From Natrinema pellirubrum DSM 15624 (GTDB taxonomy: Archaea > Halobacteriota > Halobacteria > Halobacteriales > Natrialbaceae): DNA of 64,000 nucleotides. The DNA is taken from contig NC_019962.1 of the NCBI RefSeq assembly GCF_000230735.2, forward strand, positions 1,240,001-1,304,000, in the 5' to 3' direction. Positions 8,229 through 17,040 of the stretch are shown one piece after another. Made by a program: the position numbers and the translations under genes. Numbering within the stretch: the stretch's first letter is position 1; every line of letters starts with the position of its first letter. Below the pieces are notes generated by a model. That model saw only the letters and a program-made list of their open reading frames with translations, was not told where the DNA came from and did not search any database.

Positions 8229-9853
8229 AGATATCCGAGGTCCGAGAGTCGGTCTTCGACGGTTCCGTCGTCGGTCGCGGTGATCGGGTCCGGATCGTAG
8301 GCCGGATACGCTCGCCGACGACCGCCGTCGACGGCCGACAGCGGCCCGCCGTCCATGTCGTCGTCGACCGGCACGTCGAACAGCGAACAGATCGTCGGCG
8401 CGATATCGAAGATCGTCGCCCCCTCGAGGTCGGCGGCCGCGTCGAACGCCGGGCCGGCGGCCGCGACGACGCCAGTCCGCTTGTGGTTCCACGGCTCCAT
8501 CGGCTCGCCGAACCGCTCCCTGCCGAGATCGGCGGAAATGGCGTTGTCGAACGCCGCGGGGATCGTCATTACGTCCGGGGCCCGCTCGACGTGTGGCCCC
8601 TCGAAGTAGGTCTCGCGGGGTTCGACCGCCTCGAACATCGGCTCGCCGTCGGGCGTTCGGACGGCCGATAGCGACGCGATGAGGTCCTCTCGGACGGTCT
8701 CGTACTCCTCGGGCGGCACCGTGCCGTCGGGCTCCCGGCCCTCGAGGTTGATGCGGACGCCGAGTTCGCTCTTCGAGCGGACGTACGCCCTCGAGTCGGG
8801 GAAGTCGACCTGCTCGCTGGCCGCCCGGATGGCGTCGTTCGGGACCCGCTTGCCGATCGGTTCCTTCAGGCCGACCCGATCGAGCGCGCTCGCGATCCGC
8901 TGGGTCGTGAGTCCGACCGTCGCGGCGGCGTTGAGCGCCCGTTCGATGGCACTTGGCTCCCGGTCGCCGGCTTCGGAACCGTAGAGCAGGTCGTTCTCCC
9001 ACGTCTTCGACCAGTCGGGCATCCCCTCGCCGCCGCTGCGGGCGCTGACGTAGCCCTCGTCACGGAGGTATTCGTTGAGTCGGAACTCGTCGCCGGTCAC
9101 TTTCCCCATCCCGTGGTCGCTGACGACCAGGACGTTTGCCGGCTCGGTCCGTTCGATGGTTTCGGCCACCTGTCGATCTACCTCCCGGTAGACGGCCTCG
9201 ATCGCCCGCTTGTCGCCCGGCCGTTCGTGAAACACCGAGTCCGTCTGCTGGAACTGCAAAAAGCCGAAGTCGGGGTCGAACCGCCGGGCGAGGTATCGAA
9301 ACGCCGTCCCCCGGAGTTCGATCGTTCGCTCGTAGCCCTCGATCGATCGGTCCGGCACCGGCCCGCTCTGGGGGTAGATCCAGTACTCGCCCCCGCATGC
9401 GAGCTTGACGTCCTCGAGGATCCCCTCGGGGTGACAGGCCGGTTCCTCGGGGGCAGTCAGCCCCGGTATCAGTGCGCCGTCGAACTCCCGTGCCGGATGG
9501 GTCACGGGGACGTTGACGACGACGCTCGAGCGGCCGTGATCGCTCAGCAGTTCCCAGATCGGTCGCGCCCGAACGTGGGTCGCGTTGACAACGTCCCAGT
9601 CGTAGCCGTCGAAGGTAAGGAAGTCGTAGACGCCGTGTTTGCCCGGGTTCTTGCCGGTGTACAGCGACGGCCAGGCGCTCGCGGTCCACGGCGGGATCTG
9701 CGACTCGAGCGGTCCCGCCGTCCCCTCCGCGAACAACCCCCGTAGCGTCGGCAGCTCGCCCGACTCGAACAGCGGCTCGAGTATCGGCAGACAGCCGGCG
9801 TCGAGCCCGACGACGAGCAGCCGAAGATCGTCTCCATCCGTCGAACCTGCCAT
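8225..9853 (-). CDS. Alkaline-phosphatase-superfamily phosphodiesterase/phosphotransferase, copy 1
   Basis: A 542-residue type I phosphodiesterase/nucleotide pyrophosphatase-like enzyme. Visible catalytic features are VVGLDAGC (metal ligand Asp18), PPWTASAWPSLYTG with the probable Thr57 nucleophile, VVSDHGMG (Asp and His ligands, mid-protein) and WNHKRTGVVAAAGPAF (His ligand). There is no signal peptide, so it appears cytosolic, unlike lipoteichoic-acid synthases. The C-terminus ends DRLSDLGYL, a tail shared with four paralogues in the window. ATAACAAAG lies 24 nt before the ATG. It is co-transcribed with the FemAB-like gene. It may cleave or transfer a phospho-group on a nucleotide-sugar or lipid-linked intermediate; the substrate is unknown. 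Confidence 0.85.
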   Translation of the reverse strand: MAGSTDGDDLRLLVVGLDAGCLPILEPLFESGELPTLRGLFAEGTAGPLESQIPPWTASAWPSLYTGKNPGKHGVYDFLTFDGYDWDVVNATHVRARPIWELLSDHGRSSVVVNVPVTHPAREFDGALIPGLTAPEEPACHPEGILEDVKLACGGEYWIYPQSGPVPDRSIEGYERTIELRGTAFRYLARRFDPDFGFLQFQQTDSVFHERPGDKRAIEAVYREVDRQVAETIERTEPANVLVVSDHGMGKVTGDEFRLNEYLRDEGYVSARSGGEGMPDWSKTWENDLLYGSEAGDREPSAIERALNAAATVGLTTQRIASALDRVGLKEPIGKRVPNDAIRAASEQVDFPDSRAYVRSKSELGVRINLEGREPDGTVPPEEYETVREDLIASLSAVRTPDGEPMFEAVEPRETYFEGPHVERAPDVMTIPAAFDNAISADLGRERFGEPMEPWNHKRTGVVAAAGPAFDAAADLEGATIFDIAPTICSLFDVPVDDDMDGGPLSAVDGGRRRAYPAYDPDPITATDDGTVEDRLSDLGYL

Positions 9854-9877
9854 GGTGGCGTTGTGCCGGCGGCCGGG

Positions 9878-9886
9878 CTTTGTTAT
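9878..9886 (-). promoter_or_regulatory. ATAACAAAG core promoter box
   Basis: Exact ATAACAAAG in coding orientation, 24 nt upstream of the AP copy 1 start. This is TATA-box position for a leaderless transcript. Confidence 0.6.
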
Positions 9887-10044
9887 GCAAGTACTGGTAC
9901 GCTGTAAGCCGATGCTGGCAGCGATCGTCCCGGAACGCGAGCGAACTGCGCGACCGACAGCGCGGCTGTAAGTCCCGGTTTCTCACTGGCGCTACCCCTG
10001 TACCGTCCGCATCACTAAGGGCACGGACGAACCGTCTCTCGCTG

Positions 10045-10086
10045 ATGACCCTCTCTCCTACTGACCGCCCGCGACCGCAGGCATGA
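10045..10086 (+). other. Leaderless mini-ORF overlapping the aminotransferase start
   Basis: Thirteen codons (MTLSPTDRPRPQA) ending in a TGA that overlaps the next ATG (10083) as ATGA. A CACTAAGG box at 10013-10020 is 24 nt upstream of the mini-ORF ATG, so transcription probably begins at the mini-ORF. Confidence 0.4.
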
Positions 10087-11198
10087 TCAGTGCGACCCCG
10101 TCCGTGTTCGACGCCTCGCTCTCGCAGTCGGACGGCGAGGGGATCGACGCCTACGTCGAGCGCCACGCTCCCGGCGTCGGCTACTCCTACTACGGTGCCG
10201 GCAAGGTCGCGCTTCGGGACGGCCTCGACGGCCTCGTCGAACCCGGCGGCAACGTCCTCGTTCCCGCCTACCTCTCGCCGGCCGTCGTCGAACCGTTCCG
10301 CGAACTCGGTCTCGAGCCCCGGTTCTACGCTCTCGAGCCGTCCCTAGACCCGGATTTCGCCGACCTCGAGTCCCGCCTAGACGAGGACACCGTCGCCGTC
10401 ACCTCGGTCAACTACTTCGGGTTCCCTCAGCCCGGCCTCGAGCGGCTCGCGGACCTGACCGACGAGTACGGCTGCTATCACGTCGACGACAACGCCCACG
10501 GGCCGATCAGCGTCGCCGACGGCCGGCTGCTGGGGACCCACGGCGACCTCGGGATCACGACGCTGCGGAAGCTGCTGCCGGTCCCCGACGGTGCCGTCCT
10601 CTACCGGGCCAGCGACGAGGTGGAGGCGGCCTTCGAGCCGTCGTCGCTGGCCGGCAGGGCGGACCGGTTCGGCGCCGATGACTGTCGCTACCTCGCCACG
10701 TCGGTCGCCGAAACCGCGCTCGACCCGCTCTACCGATCGATCGAGTCGTTCCTCGACGACGACGATGTCTCGAGCGTCGATCCGATCGCCAGATACGAGG
10801 CCGCGAAGGCACCGATGTCGAAGCTCTCGGCGGCCGTCACCGACGCCGCCGACCCGGACGCGATCCGGGCCGCCCGCCGCGAGAACTTCCGCGCGTGGGG
10901 CCGCGTGCTGGCCGACCGCGACGACCTCGCCCCGCTGTACGAGGAGCTACCGACCGGCATCAGCCCCTACGAATATCCCGTGCTGGCGGACGACTCGTCG
11001 TCGTTTCTCGCCGATCTCGAGGATGCTGGCGTCGCCGGTGCCCACGGCTGGCCGATCCTCCGGGAGTCGGTACGGGGCGACGACGCCTACGAGACGGCGA
11101 ACCGCTACGCCGAGTCGGTCGTCGCCCTGCCGGTCCACCAGGGAATCGAGCCGAGCGCGATCGAAACCGTCGGCGAACGACTCCGGGGGCGACGGTGA
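10083..11198 (+). CDS. DegT/DnrJ/EryC1-like PLP aminotransferase
   Basis: A 371-residue fold-type I PLP enzyme. It has a small-molecule aminotransferase layout: GVGYSYYGAGKVALRDGL near the N-terminus, an LVPAYLSPAVV strand, the cofactor-binding VDDNAHGPIS (about residues 138-147), and GDLGITTLRKLLPVPDGAVLY, where the Lys is the likely Schiff-base residue. The family installs amino groups on keto-sugars of surface glycans, and the setting supports that. The lysine loop diverges from the classical GDxGxFSF form, so the substrate may not be a standard nucleotide-sugar. Divergent from AP copy 1 across about 230 nt. Confidence 0.75.
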   Translation: MISATPSVFDASLSQSDGEGIDAYVERHAPGVGYSYYGAGKVALRDGLDGLVEPGGNVLVPAYLSPAVVEPFRELGLEPRFYALEPSLDPDFADLESRLDEDTVAVTSVNYFGFPQPGLERLADLTDEYGCYHVDDNAHGPISVADGRLLGTHGDLGITTLRKLLPVPDGAVLYRASDEVEAAFEPSSLAGRADRFGADDCRYLATSVAETALDPLYRSIESFLDDDDVSSVDPIARYEAAKAPMSKLSAAVTDAADPDAIRAARRENFRAWGRVLADRDDLAPLYEELPTGISPYEYPVLADDSSSFLADLEDAGVAGAHGWPILRESVRGDDAYETANRYAESVVALPVHQGIEPSAIETVGERLRGRR

Positions 11199-11235
11199 CG
11201 TTCCGACGGCGGTGAGAAAGCGGGTCGGTGGCCGA

Positions 11236-12996
11236 TCACTCGCTGAGGGTCGCAGTCCGCAACTCAGCCCGGACGTCCTCGTGTAGCGCGTAGGTCCGCT
11301 CGCCCGCCCGCTCGAGGACGCCCTCGGTTCGTAGCTCCGAGACGAGGCTCTGGACCGCGACCCGCGACCGATCGACTCGGGCGGCGACGGTCTCGGTCCG
11401 GAGCGGCCCCGCCCGCGCGAACAGTTCGACGATCGCTTCGGCCGTCTCGACCGAACACTGCGACCCCTCGCAGGCGCGGGCGAGTCGATCCTCGAGGTCC
11501 GTCTCGAGTATCTCTCCGATGCGACGGTCCTCGTCCGCGATGACGACTCCCTCGTCCGACCCGGACGAAGCGGTATCGGTTCCGCCGCTCGAGTCTCTCT
11601 CCCTCGCATCGTCGGCGGACATGTATCCGAACTCGACGGCGTCGCCGCCGGCTTGGACGATTTCGGATTCGTCCCCGCCGGCCGACTCCGCCCCGGCGTT
11701 TTCGGCTCCGCGCCCGTCGTCACCCGAGTCCCCCTCGCGTCTCGCCGCGCGCTCGCGGACGACCTCCCGTAACTGCGCGTTCTCCCCGCGGAGCCGCTCG
11801 AGTTCCGCTGTCCGCTCCTCGAGGTCGACCTCGAGCGCCTCGACGCGCTCGTCGCGGTCCGCGAGTTGCTCGCGTAACTCGTCGCGCTCGTCCTCGAGGT
11901 CGGCGATCTCCTCGTGGAGCCGGCGCAGGTCCCCGCCGCCCTCCGGCAGCTGAGATTGGACCGTCTCGGTGTTCTGTAGGGCATCGGCCATCTGTCTGGC
12001 CGCACTCGAGACGTCACGGGCCGACGAGAGTTCGTCCTCTAAGGTCTCGATCCGTGTTTCCTTCTTTTCGAGTTCGGTCTCGAGTTCCTGAATCCGGTCC
12101 TGTTCGCGGTCCTTGCGCTCGGAGATCTGCTGGAGGTCCCCGACCAGCGCGTCGGAGACGGACTTGAGTTCGGGCCGTTCGACGTCCTCGAGTCCGGGGG
12201 TCGCGCCGGCGTCGAAGGTCCGCTTGCGCCGGAACTGGACCCTCCGGACATCGGTCTCGGTCCAGTCGGTCTGGACGAACGCCTGGCCGTCGTCGAGTTC
12301 GGAGACGAGATCCGAGTACTCGGTATCGATGATCCGGCCGACGACCTTGGTGTCGTTGTCCCAGGTCAGGCGGTGCCAGACGAGCCAGTTGGCCTGCGTG
12401 ATGAAGTCCTTCTTCACATCGGCGGGCCGCTGGCTGATCCCCAGAATGCCGAGTCCGTGTTTCCGGCCGCGCTTGCTGATCTTGATCAGCAGGTTGCCCG
12501 TCTCGCCGACACCGCCGCCCTCGGGGATGTACTCGTGGACCTCCTCGACGACCAGCAGGAACGGCTTTTTCAGCTTCTTCTCCTTGACGAACAGCTGTCG
12601 GGCGACCTCCCGGAGCAACTCGTCGGCCACGTCCGAGTCGAGATAGCCCGAGACGTCGAGGATGACGGGGACGTTCTCCTCGAGCGCGATCGTCGCCATC
12701 TGCTCGGCGTGTTCCGGCCCGATCTGGATGTCACACTCCTCGTCGGCTCCGGCATGCAGCATCTCGTACTCCTCTTTCAGGCCGTAGTACTCGCCGTCGG
12801 TGTCGACGATCAGGAGCGGGTAGCCGGCCTCGAGCAACTCCTCGGCGATGACCGATGCGGTGTTTGACTTCCCGGAGCCGCTCTTCCCGGTCGCGAACCC
12901 GCGGCCGGTGAGGACCTCGATCACGGGCAGTTTGAGCGGCGCTCCATCGGCCGTCTCGCCGACGCGGATCTGGCGCTGCTGGGTGTCGTCGCTCAC
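11236..12996 (-). CDS. HerA-like ATPase (DUF87) with coiled coil and winged-helix tail
   Basis: A 586-residue protein of the HerA/FtsK-type hexameric translocase superfamily. Walker A is GKSGSGKS (residues 37-44), Walker B is LLVVEEVHEY (about 147-156), and ISQRP fits the sensor/arginine region. The ATPase ends near residue 290, followed by a long Glu/Arg coiled coil (about 290-430), a disordered acidic linker, and a C-terminal winged-helix segment (about 505-580) with ETVAARVDRSRVAVQSLVSEL. Classical HerA works with NurA in DNA end resection; no nurA is adjacent, so a different DNA role is possible. The start is GTG and is overlapped by a 12-codon upstream mini-ORF. Confidence 0.85.
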   Translation of the reverse strand: MSDDTQQRQIRVGETADGAPLKLPVIEVLTGRGFATGKSGSGKSNTASVIAEELLEAGYPLLIVDTDGEYYGLKEEYEMLHAGADEECDIQIGPEHAEQMATIALEENVPVILDVSGYLDSDVADELLREVARQLFVKEKKLKKPFLLVVEEVHEYIPEGGGVGETGNLLIKISKRGRKHGLGILGISQRPADVKKDFITQANWLVWHRLTWDNDTKVVGRIIDTEYSDLVSELDDGQAFVQTDWTETDVRRVQFRRKRTFDAGATPGLEDVERPELKSVSDALVGDLQQISERKDREQDRIQELETELEKKETRIETLEDELSSARDVSSAARQMADALQNTETVQSQLPEGGGDLRRLHEEIADLEDERDELREQLADRDERVEALEVDLEERTAELERLRGENAQLREVVRERAARREGDSGDDGRGAENAGAESAGGDESEIVQAGGDAVEFGYMSADDARERDSSGGTDTASSGSDEGVVIADEDRRIGEILETDLEDRLARACEGSQCSVETAEAIVELFARAGPLRTETVAARVDRSRVAVQSLVSELRTEGVLERAGERTYALHEDVRAELRTATLSE

Positions 12997-13031
12997 CGAC
13001 GACCCACCCCGGCCACGCGCGAGTCAGTCAT
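12993..13031 (-). other. Mini-ORF overlapping the HerA-like gene start
   Basis: Twelve codons (MTDSRVAGVGRR) whose TGA overlaps the GTG start at 12996 as GTGA. CTTCAAGG (13055-13062, coding orientation) lies 23 nt before the mini-ORF ATG and could be the core promoter. Confidence 0.35.
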
Positions 13032-13104
13032 ATCAGTACGGTTCGAACACGGCACCTTGAAGATTGGCCTCGGCTCGAGCCGCGAGACTGCGGCGGTGCC
13101 GCAG

Positions 13105-15027
13105 TCAGTCCTCGTCCTCGCCCGCGCCGTCGTCGACCCGCTGCTCGCGGACCGTGATCCCCTTCCGACCTAGGTGCTGGAGCTGTTTCCGGGCGAAGTC
13201 CTCCTCACGGCTGCCCCGCGTCGCGAGGACGTAAACGAGCGCGCCGCCGGCGGGCCGCATCGTCCGGCCGGCCCGCTGGGTTCCCTGCCGGCGCGAGCCG
13301 CCCAGCCCCGAGGCAACGATGGCAAGATCGGCCGTCGGCAGGTCGATCCCCTCGTCGCCGACCCGCGAGATCAGCAACAGATCGCGCTCGTCGCGTCGGA
13401 ACTCCTCGAGCAGTCGCCGGCGCTCGTGGTGGGGCGTCTCCCCGCTGAGGAAGGGCACGTCGAGCGCTTCCGAGAGTTCCCGGCCCTGCTCGAGGTAATC
13501 GACGAAGACGATCGCCTTCGCCTCGGGATGGGCCGACAGCAGGTACCGCACCTCGTCGATCTTGCCCCGATTGCGGGCGGCGATGCGGTACTTCTCCTGG
13601 CCCTCGGCCGACGCGTAGGCGTTTTGCTGTTCGTCGTCGCCCCACGGCACGTAGCGGATCTCGAGTTCGGGCTCGGCCACGAAGCCGGCGTCGAACAGTG
13701 CCTCCCAGTCGGTGCCGATCGGCGGGCCAACGAGGGTGAAGATCTCGGTCTGGCGGTCGTCCTCCCGAATCGGCGACGCCGACAGGCCCAGCCGGTGTTT
13801 GGACTGCAGGTGCGTACTCCGCCGATAGACGTCCGAGGGAACGTGCTGGCACTCGTCGAAGATCACCAGTCCCCACTCGCGGTCGTCGAACAGCGACCGA
13901 TGGCGGTCCATCCCCGCGATCTGGTAGGTCGCGATCGTCACCGGGCGGACGTTCTTCTGCCCGCCGTGGTACTGGCCGATCTGATGGGGCTCGAGCGAGG
14001 TGTACTCGACGATCGTGTCGGCCCACTGTTGGGCGAGGTCGCGGCTCGGGACGAGGACGAGGGTCTCGCCCTCGACGTGGGCCATCGCGCCCATCGCGGC
14101 GACGGTCTTCCCGCTGCCGGGCGGGCCGACGAAGACGCCTTCGCCGGCCTCGGCGAAGCGGTCGACCCACGTCCGCTGGTAGTCCCGCAGCGACACCGTC
14201 AGCTCGATCGCTAGCTCCTCGCCGGCCTCGAGGTCGCGGTGGTCTTGCACCGGGTAGCCGGCCTCGTAGAGGATCCGTTTGATCGCCGCTTCCGCGCCCT
14301 CGCGGACCCAGTCCTCCGTCTCGGAGATCGGCGCGTGGACGTGTTCCTCGTCCAGTTTCTGGCGGGCGACGTTGCCCATGATCTCGGGGGTCTGGGCCTC
14401 GAGGACGGTGTAGCCGTCCTCGTGGGTGGTCAGCCGGAACTGGTGGGCCCGATCCCACTGGCTGTGGACCCAGTCCTCTAAGTCCTCGGCGCGCTGGCCG
14501 AGCGCCTGTCGCATCGTTCGGGCGAGGTCCTCGAACGAGTCGTGAGGGGTACTCCAGACGTCCTCGGGCCGGACGACGTAGCGGTATCCCTGTTCGCCGT
14601 TGGCGTCGGCCAGGTGGGCGAACTGGGCCAATTGTGCGCGCGTGAACTGGTCCGGCCGGTCGACGACGATCTCCCGGCGCTTCGGAAAGACGACCACGCG
14701 TTCGCGGTCCGTGAGGTCCTCGAGTTCCGTCGGATACCAGACCACGGGGTCGGTCGACACCGAGAGCCGCTCGAGGTCGCCGTCCTCGGCCAGCGCCGCG
14801 AGCCGGTCGCTGGCGTCCTCGTGGGGGATCTCGAGCGCACGGGCGACGGCCGCCGCCGTGAGGACCGGACGGCCTTCGCGCTGGCTGGCATCGTGGAAGT
14901 CGGCGATGGTGAACGGGTCGCCGTCGCTCTCCGCGTCGACGGCGGACGGTTCGTCGTCGACGACCGACGCCGCCTCGGGGTCGCTTCGCTGCTCGTCGGA
15001 GGGCGTCGCAGAACGTTCGTCAGTCAC
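13105..15027 (-). CDS. XPB/Rad25-like DEAD/DEAH-box helicase
   Basis: A 640-residue SF2 helicase. The N-terminal third has a winged-helix-like segment (TAAAVARALEIPHEDASDRL) and a damage-recognition-like region. The motor contains FVGPPGSGKTVAAMGA (motif I), the DEAH variant FDECQH (motif II), LGLSASPIRED (motif III) and QRAGRTMRP (motif VI). XPB proteins unwind DNA in repair and transcription; in archaea the partner is often the nuclease Bax1, which I do not see here. I chose the GTG at 15025-15027 because GGTTTACC lies about 22 nt upstream and translation above it is Arg/Pro-rich. Confidence 0.9.
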   Translation of the reverse strand: MTDERSATPSDEQRSDPEAASVVDDEPSAVDAESDGDPFTIADFHDASQREGRPVLTAAAVARALEIPHEDASDRLAALAEDGDLERLSVSTDPVVWYPTELEDLTDRERVVVFPKRREIVVDRPDQFTRAQLAQFAHLADANGEQGYRYVVRPEDVWSTPHDSFEDLARTMRQALGQRAEDLEDWVHSQWDRAHQFRLTTHEDGYTVLEAQTPEIMGNVARQKLDEEHVHAPISETEDWVREGAEAAIKRILYEAGYPVQDHRDLEAGEELAIELTVSLRDYQRTWVDRFAEAGEGVFVGPPGSGKTVAAMGAMAHVEGETLVLVPSRDLAQQWADTIVEYTSLEPHQIGQYHGGQKNVRPVTIATYQIAGMDRHRSLFDDREWGLVIFDECQHVPSDVYRRSTHLQSKHRLGLSASPIREDDRQTEIFTLVGPPIGTDWEALFDAGFVAEPELEIRYVPWGDDEQQNAYASAEGQEKYRIAARNRGKIDEVRYLLSAHPEAKAIVFVDYLEQGRELSEALDVPFLSGETPHHERRRLLEEFRRDERDLLLISRVGDEGIDLPTADLAIVASGLGGSRRQGTQRAGRTMRPAGGALVYVLATRGSREEDFARKQLQHLGRKGITVREQRVDDGAGEDED

Positions 15028-15163
15028 TGGCCAGTCTAACGGCGGTGCGGGTAAACCGATTTCGTTCGCCGGTGCCGGCCGCTCGAGTCCATCGGTTCCG
15101 TCCCTCGGAACCCGGTCGCGAGCCCGGATAGCTATATGAGACTGGGCGGTGTCGAGTAGCGGT

Positions 15164-15340
15164 ATGTACCGCGCGATCCTCCCTGAGGGACAGATCGAGT
15201 GCGACCGGTACGACCGCACGGAGACGGGCGTCGAACTCTACAACGACGACGAGCAGTTCATCGCGTTCGTTCCCTACGACAACCTGCACGCGCTGGTCGA
15301 CGAGGCGTTCTACGGCGAGGACGACCGCTCGGTCATGTAG
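15164..15340 (+). CDS. Conserved hypothetical small protein
   Basis: A 58-residue acidic protein, MYRAILPEGQIECDRYDR through VPYDNLHALVDEAFYGEDDRSVM, with no Cys cluster, signal or membrane segment. It has the look of a conserved haloarchaeal orphan. It is divergent from the helicase and its 3' end overlaps the convergent TFB gene by eight bases. GCTATATGAG lies about 25-30 nt upstream of the ATG, as expected for a leaderless transcript. Function unknown. Confidence 0.7.
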   Translation: MYRAILPEGQIECDRYDRTETGVELYNDDEQFIAFVPYDNLHALVDEAFYGEDDRSVM

Positions 15341-16292
15341 CCGGTTGCTGATCGATCGCCTCGAGTTGCTCCCGGTACCGGTTCCGGACCGTGACGACCG
15401 TCGTCTGGGCGGTGTCGGCGACGGCCCGCTGTGGAATGGTCTCGTCACAGAGCAGGCCGGCGGCGTAGATGGCCGCGGCCGCGAACCCGGTCGGCGACTT
15501 GCCCGAGTGCAGGCCCTGCTCGGTCGTCCGGTCGATGATCTCGACGGCCTTGGTCTCGACGTCCGTGCCGACGTCGAGTTCCGAACAGAACCGCGGGACG
15601 AACTGGCGAGGGTTCGTCGGCTCCAAGTTGATGCCCAGTTCGTCCGCGATGTACCGGTAGGTCCGACCGATCTCCCGTTGCTCGACGCGTGACACGGCGG
15701 TTACCTCCTCGAGGCTCCGGGGGATGTCCTCCTTCCGACAGGCGGTGTACAGCGAGGCGGTCGCGACGCCCTCGATCGAGCGCCCACGGATGAGGTCCTG
15801 CTCGAGCGCCTGCCGGTAGATGACGCTCGCCGTCTCCTTGACCGGCTTGGGGACGCCCAGCGCGCTGACCATCCGATCGATCTCCGAGAGGGCGTACTTG
15901 AGGTTGCGCTCCCCGGCGTTTTTCGTTCGGATCCGTTCCTGCCAGACCCGCAGTCGATGGAGCTGGCCGTGTTTGTCCGCGGACATCGAGTGCCCGTTGG
16001 CGTCCTTGTTTCGCCAGTCGATGGTCGTCGTCAGCCCCCGATCGTGCATCGACTGGGTCAAGGGTGCGCCGACCCGGGAGAGTTCGTCGTGTTCCTGTGC
16101 GTTGAACGCCCGCCATTCGGGCCCGTAATCGATGGGATCTGCGTTCAGGACGAGCCCACATTCCTCACAGACACGCTCTCCCCGATCGGGGTCGTGTACG
16201 ATCGTGTCGGTCTCACAGTCGGGACACAGACCAGCCTCGACCTGCTCGGACTGCGATTCGTCGCTGGCGTGATCGATGATAGACCGCGTCAT
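15333..16292 (-). CDS. tfb: Transcription initiation factor IIB (TFB)
   Basis: A 319-residue TFB, which bridges TBP, the BRE element and RNA polymerase. It has the N-terminal zinc ribbon (LCPDCETDTIVHDPDRGE and CEECGLVL, residues about 22-50), a B-reader/linker including WRAFNAQEHDELSRVG, and two cyclin-like repeats (about 120-210 and 215-310), with the recognition helix near TAQTTVVTVRNRYREQ. Haloarchaea carry several TFBs with different promoter preferences, so this could be a specialised copy. CCTTACAG lies about 27 nt upstream of the ATG. The region further upstream is rich in inverted repeats. Confidence 0.95.
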   Translation of the reverse strand: MTRSIIDHASDESQSEQVEAGLCPDCETDTIVHDPDRGERVCEECGLVLNADPIDYGPEWRAFNAQEHDELSRVGAPLTQSMHDRGLTTTIDWRNKDANGHSMSADKHGQLHRLRVWQERIRTKNAGERNLKYALSEIDRMVSALGVPKPVKETASVIYRQALEQDLIRGRSIEGVATASLYTACRKEDIPRSLEEVTAVSRVEQREIGRTYRYIADELGINLEPTNPRQFVPRFCSELDVGTDVETKAVEIIDRTTEQGLHSGKSPTGFAAAAIYAAGLLCDETIPQRAVADTAQTTVVTVRNRYREQLEAIDQQPAT

Positions 16293-16402
16293 CAGTAGTC
16301 GATCGAAACCGTGCCGGCACTGTAAGGGGTTCACATGGTTTCGACGGAAACACCGACTTACCGTTCCCGCCCGGCGGTTCGAAGCGGAAAGCAAAGAGAA
16401 AG

Positions 16403-16450
16403 GACTCGACCATCGACTGTCCGCGAGCGAACAGCCCCGATGGTCGAGTC
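16403..16450. repeat. 13-bp inverted repeat, large hairpin
   Basis: GACTCGACCATCG at 16403-16415 is perfectly complementary to CGATGGTCGAGTC at 16438-16450. The loop itself can pair CTGT with ACAG, giving an extended two-tier stem. Lies 111-158 nt upstream of the TFB start. Confidence 0.7.
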
Positions 16451-16479
16451 GAAACCGTGTCCCATCGGTCGTGTCCGGG

Positions 16480-16506
16480 CGAAACGACCGACAGTCGGTC
16501 GTTTCG
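16480..16506. repeat. Perfect 13-bp palindrome with one-base centre
   Basis: CGAAACGACCGAC at 16480-16492 and GTCGGTCGTTTCG at 16494-16506 around a single A. Such a tight dyad suits a dimeric DNA-binding protein better than an RNA hairpin. It is about 190 nt upstream of TFB. Confidence 0.7.
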
Positions 16507-17040
16507 ACCCGCAATGACCAATGATCACATGCAACAAGAAACGCCCCGATCGTTTCGGCGAGTCGCCGACGTAAATCACCCCTTCATTCCGTAAACTGCT
16601 CTTTCGTGTGTGAACTGTCGCTCGATTTTATATCGGTCCCAGCGGACGTTCGGTACCAGTGCCGTGTCCCGCACTACCCCATCACTGCACGGTCGTCGTT
16701 CCTTCCACCCCTTACTCGCCCGTACGTCGTCGATATATGCACGCAATCGCCGGATACGGTCCGGACTCGACAGCCGTCGTCATTGCTCGTCTCGCCCTCG
16801 AGGAGCCGCCGCTATCGGTCGGTCGAGAAGTCGATCCGTACCTCCTTTGCAGACGGTGCGAAACGTAGTCGTGTTTAAGAGTATCTCTGTTGGTGTTCAA
16901 CCTGGTGTGTCAAACGTGATTTCGACCCGCCGTTCGAACGTACAGCGGTCGTCGTCGAGTCGATACGCCGGTGATCCGGCGTTCCGGAGTCAGGGGGCTG
17001 CAAGCTCGAATGGGGCCGATACGACTGGGGGGAGTCGGTG

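Larger units (their letters stand above)
16293..17040. other. Long intergenic region upstream of TFB and the DUF7344 gene
   Basis: About 750 nt without a convincing ORF. It holds two long perfect inverted repeats (separate entries), repeated copies of a CGAAACCGTG-like string near 16303 and 16450, and a TTTAAGAG at about 16872-16879 that may start a long leader for the DUF7344 gene. A structured non-coding RNA is possible. Confidence 0.45.
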
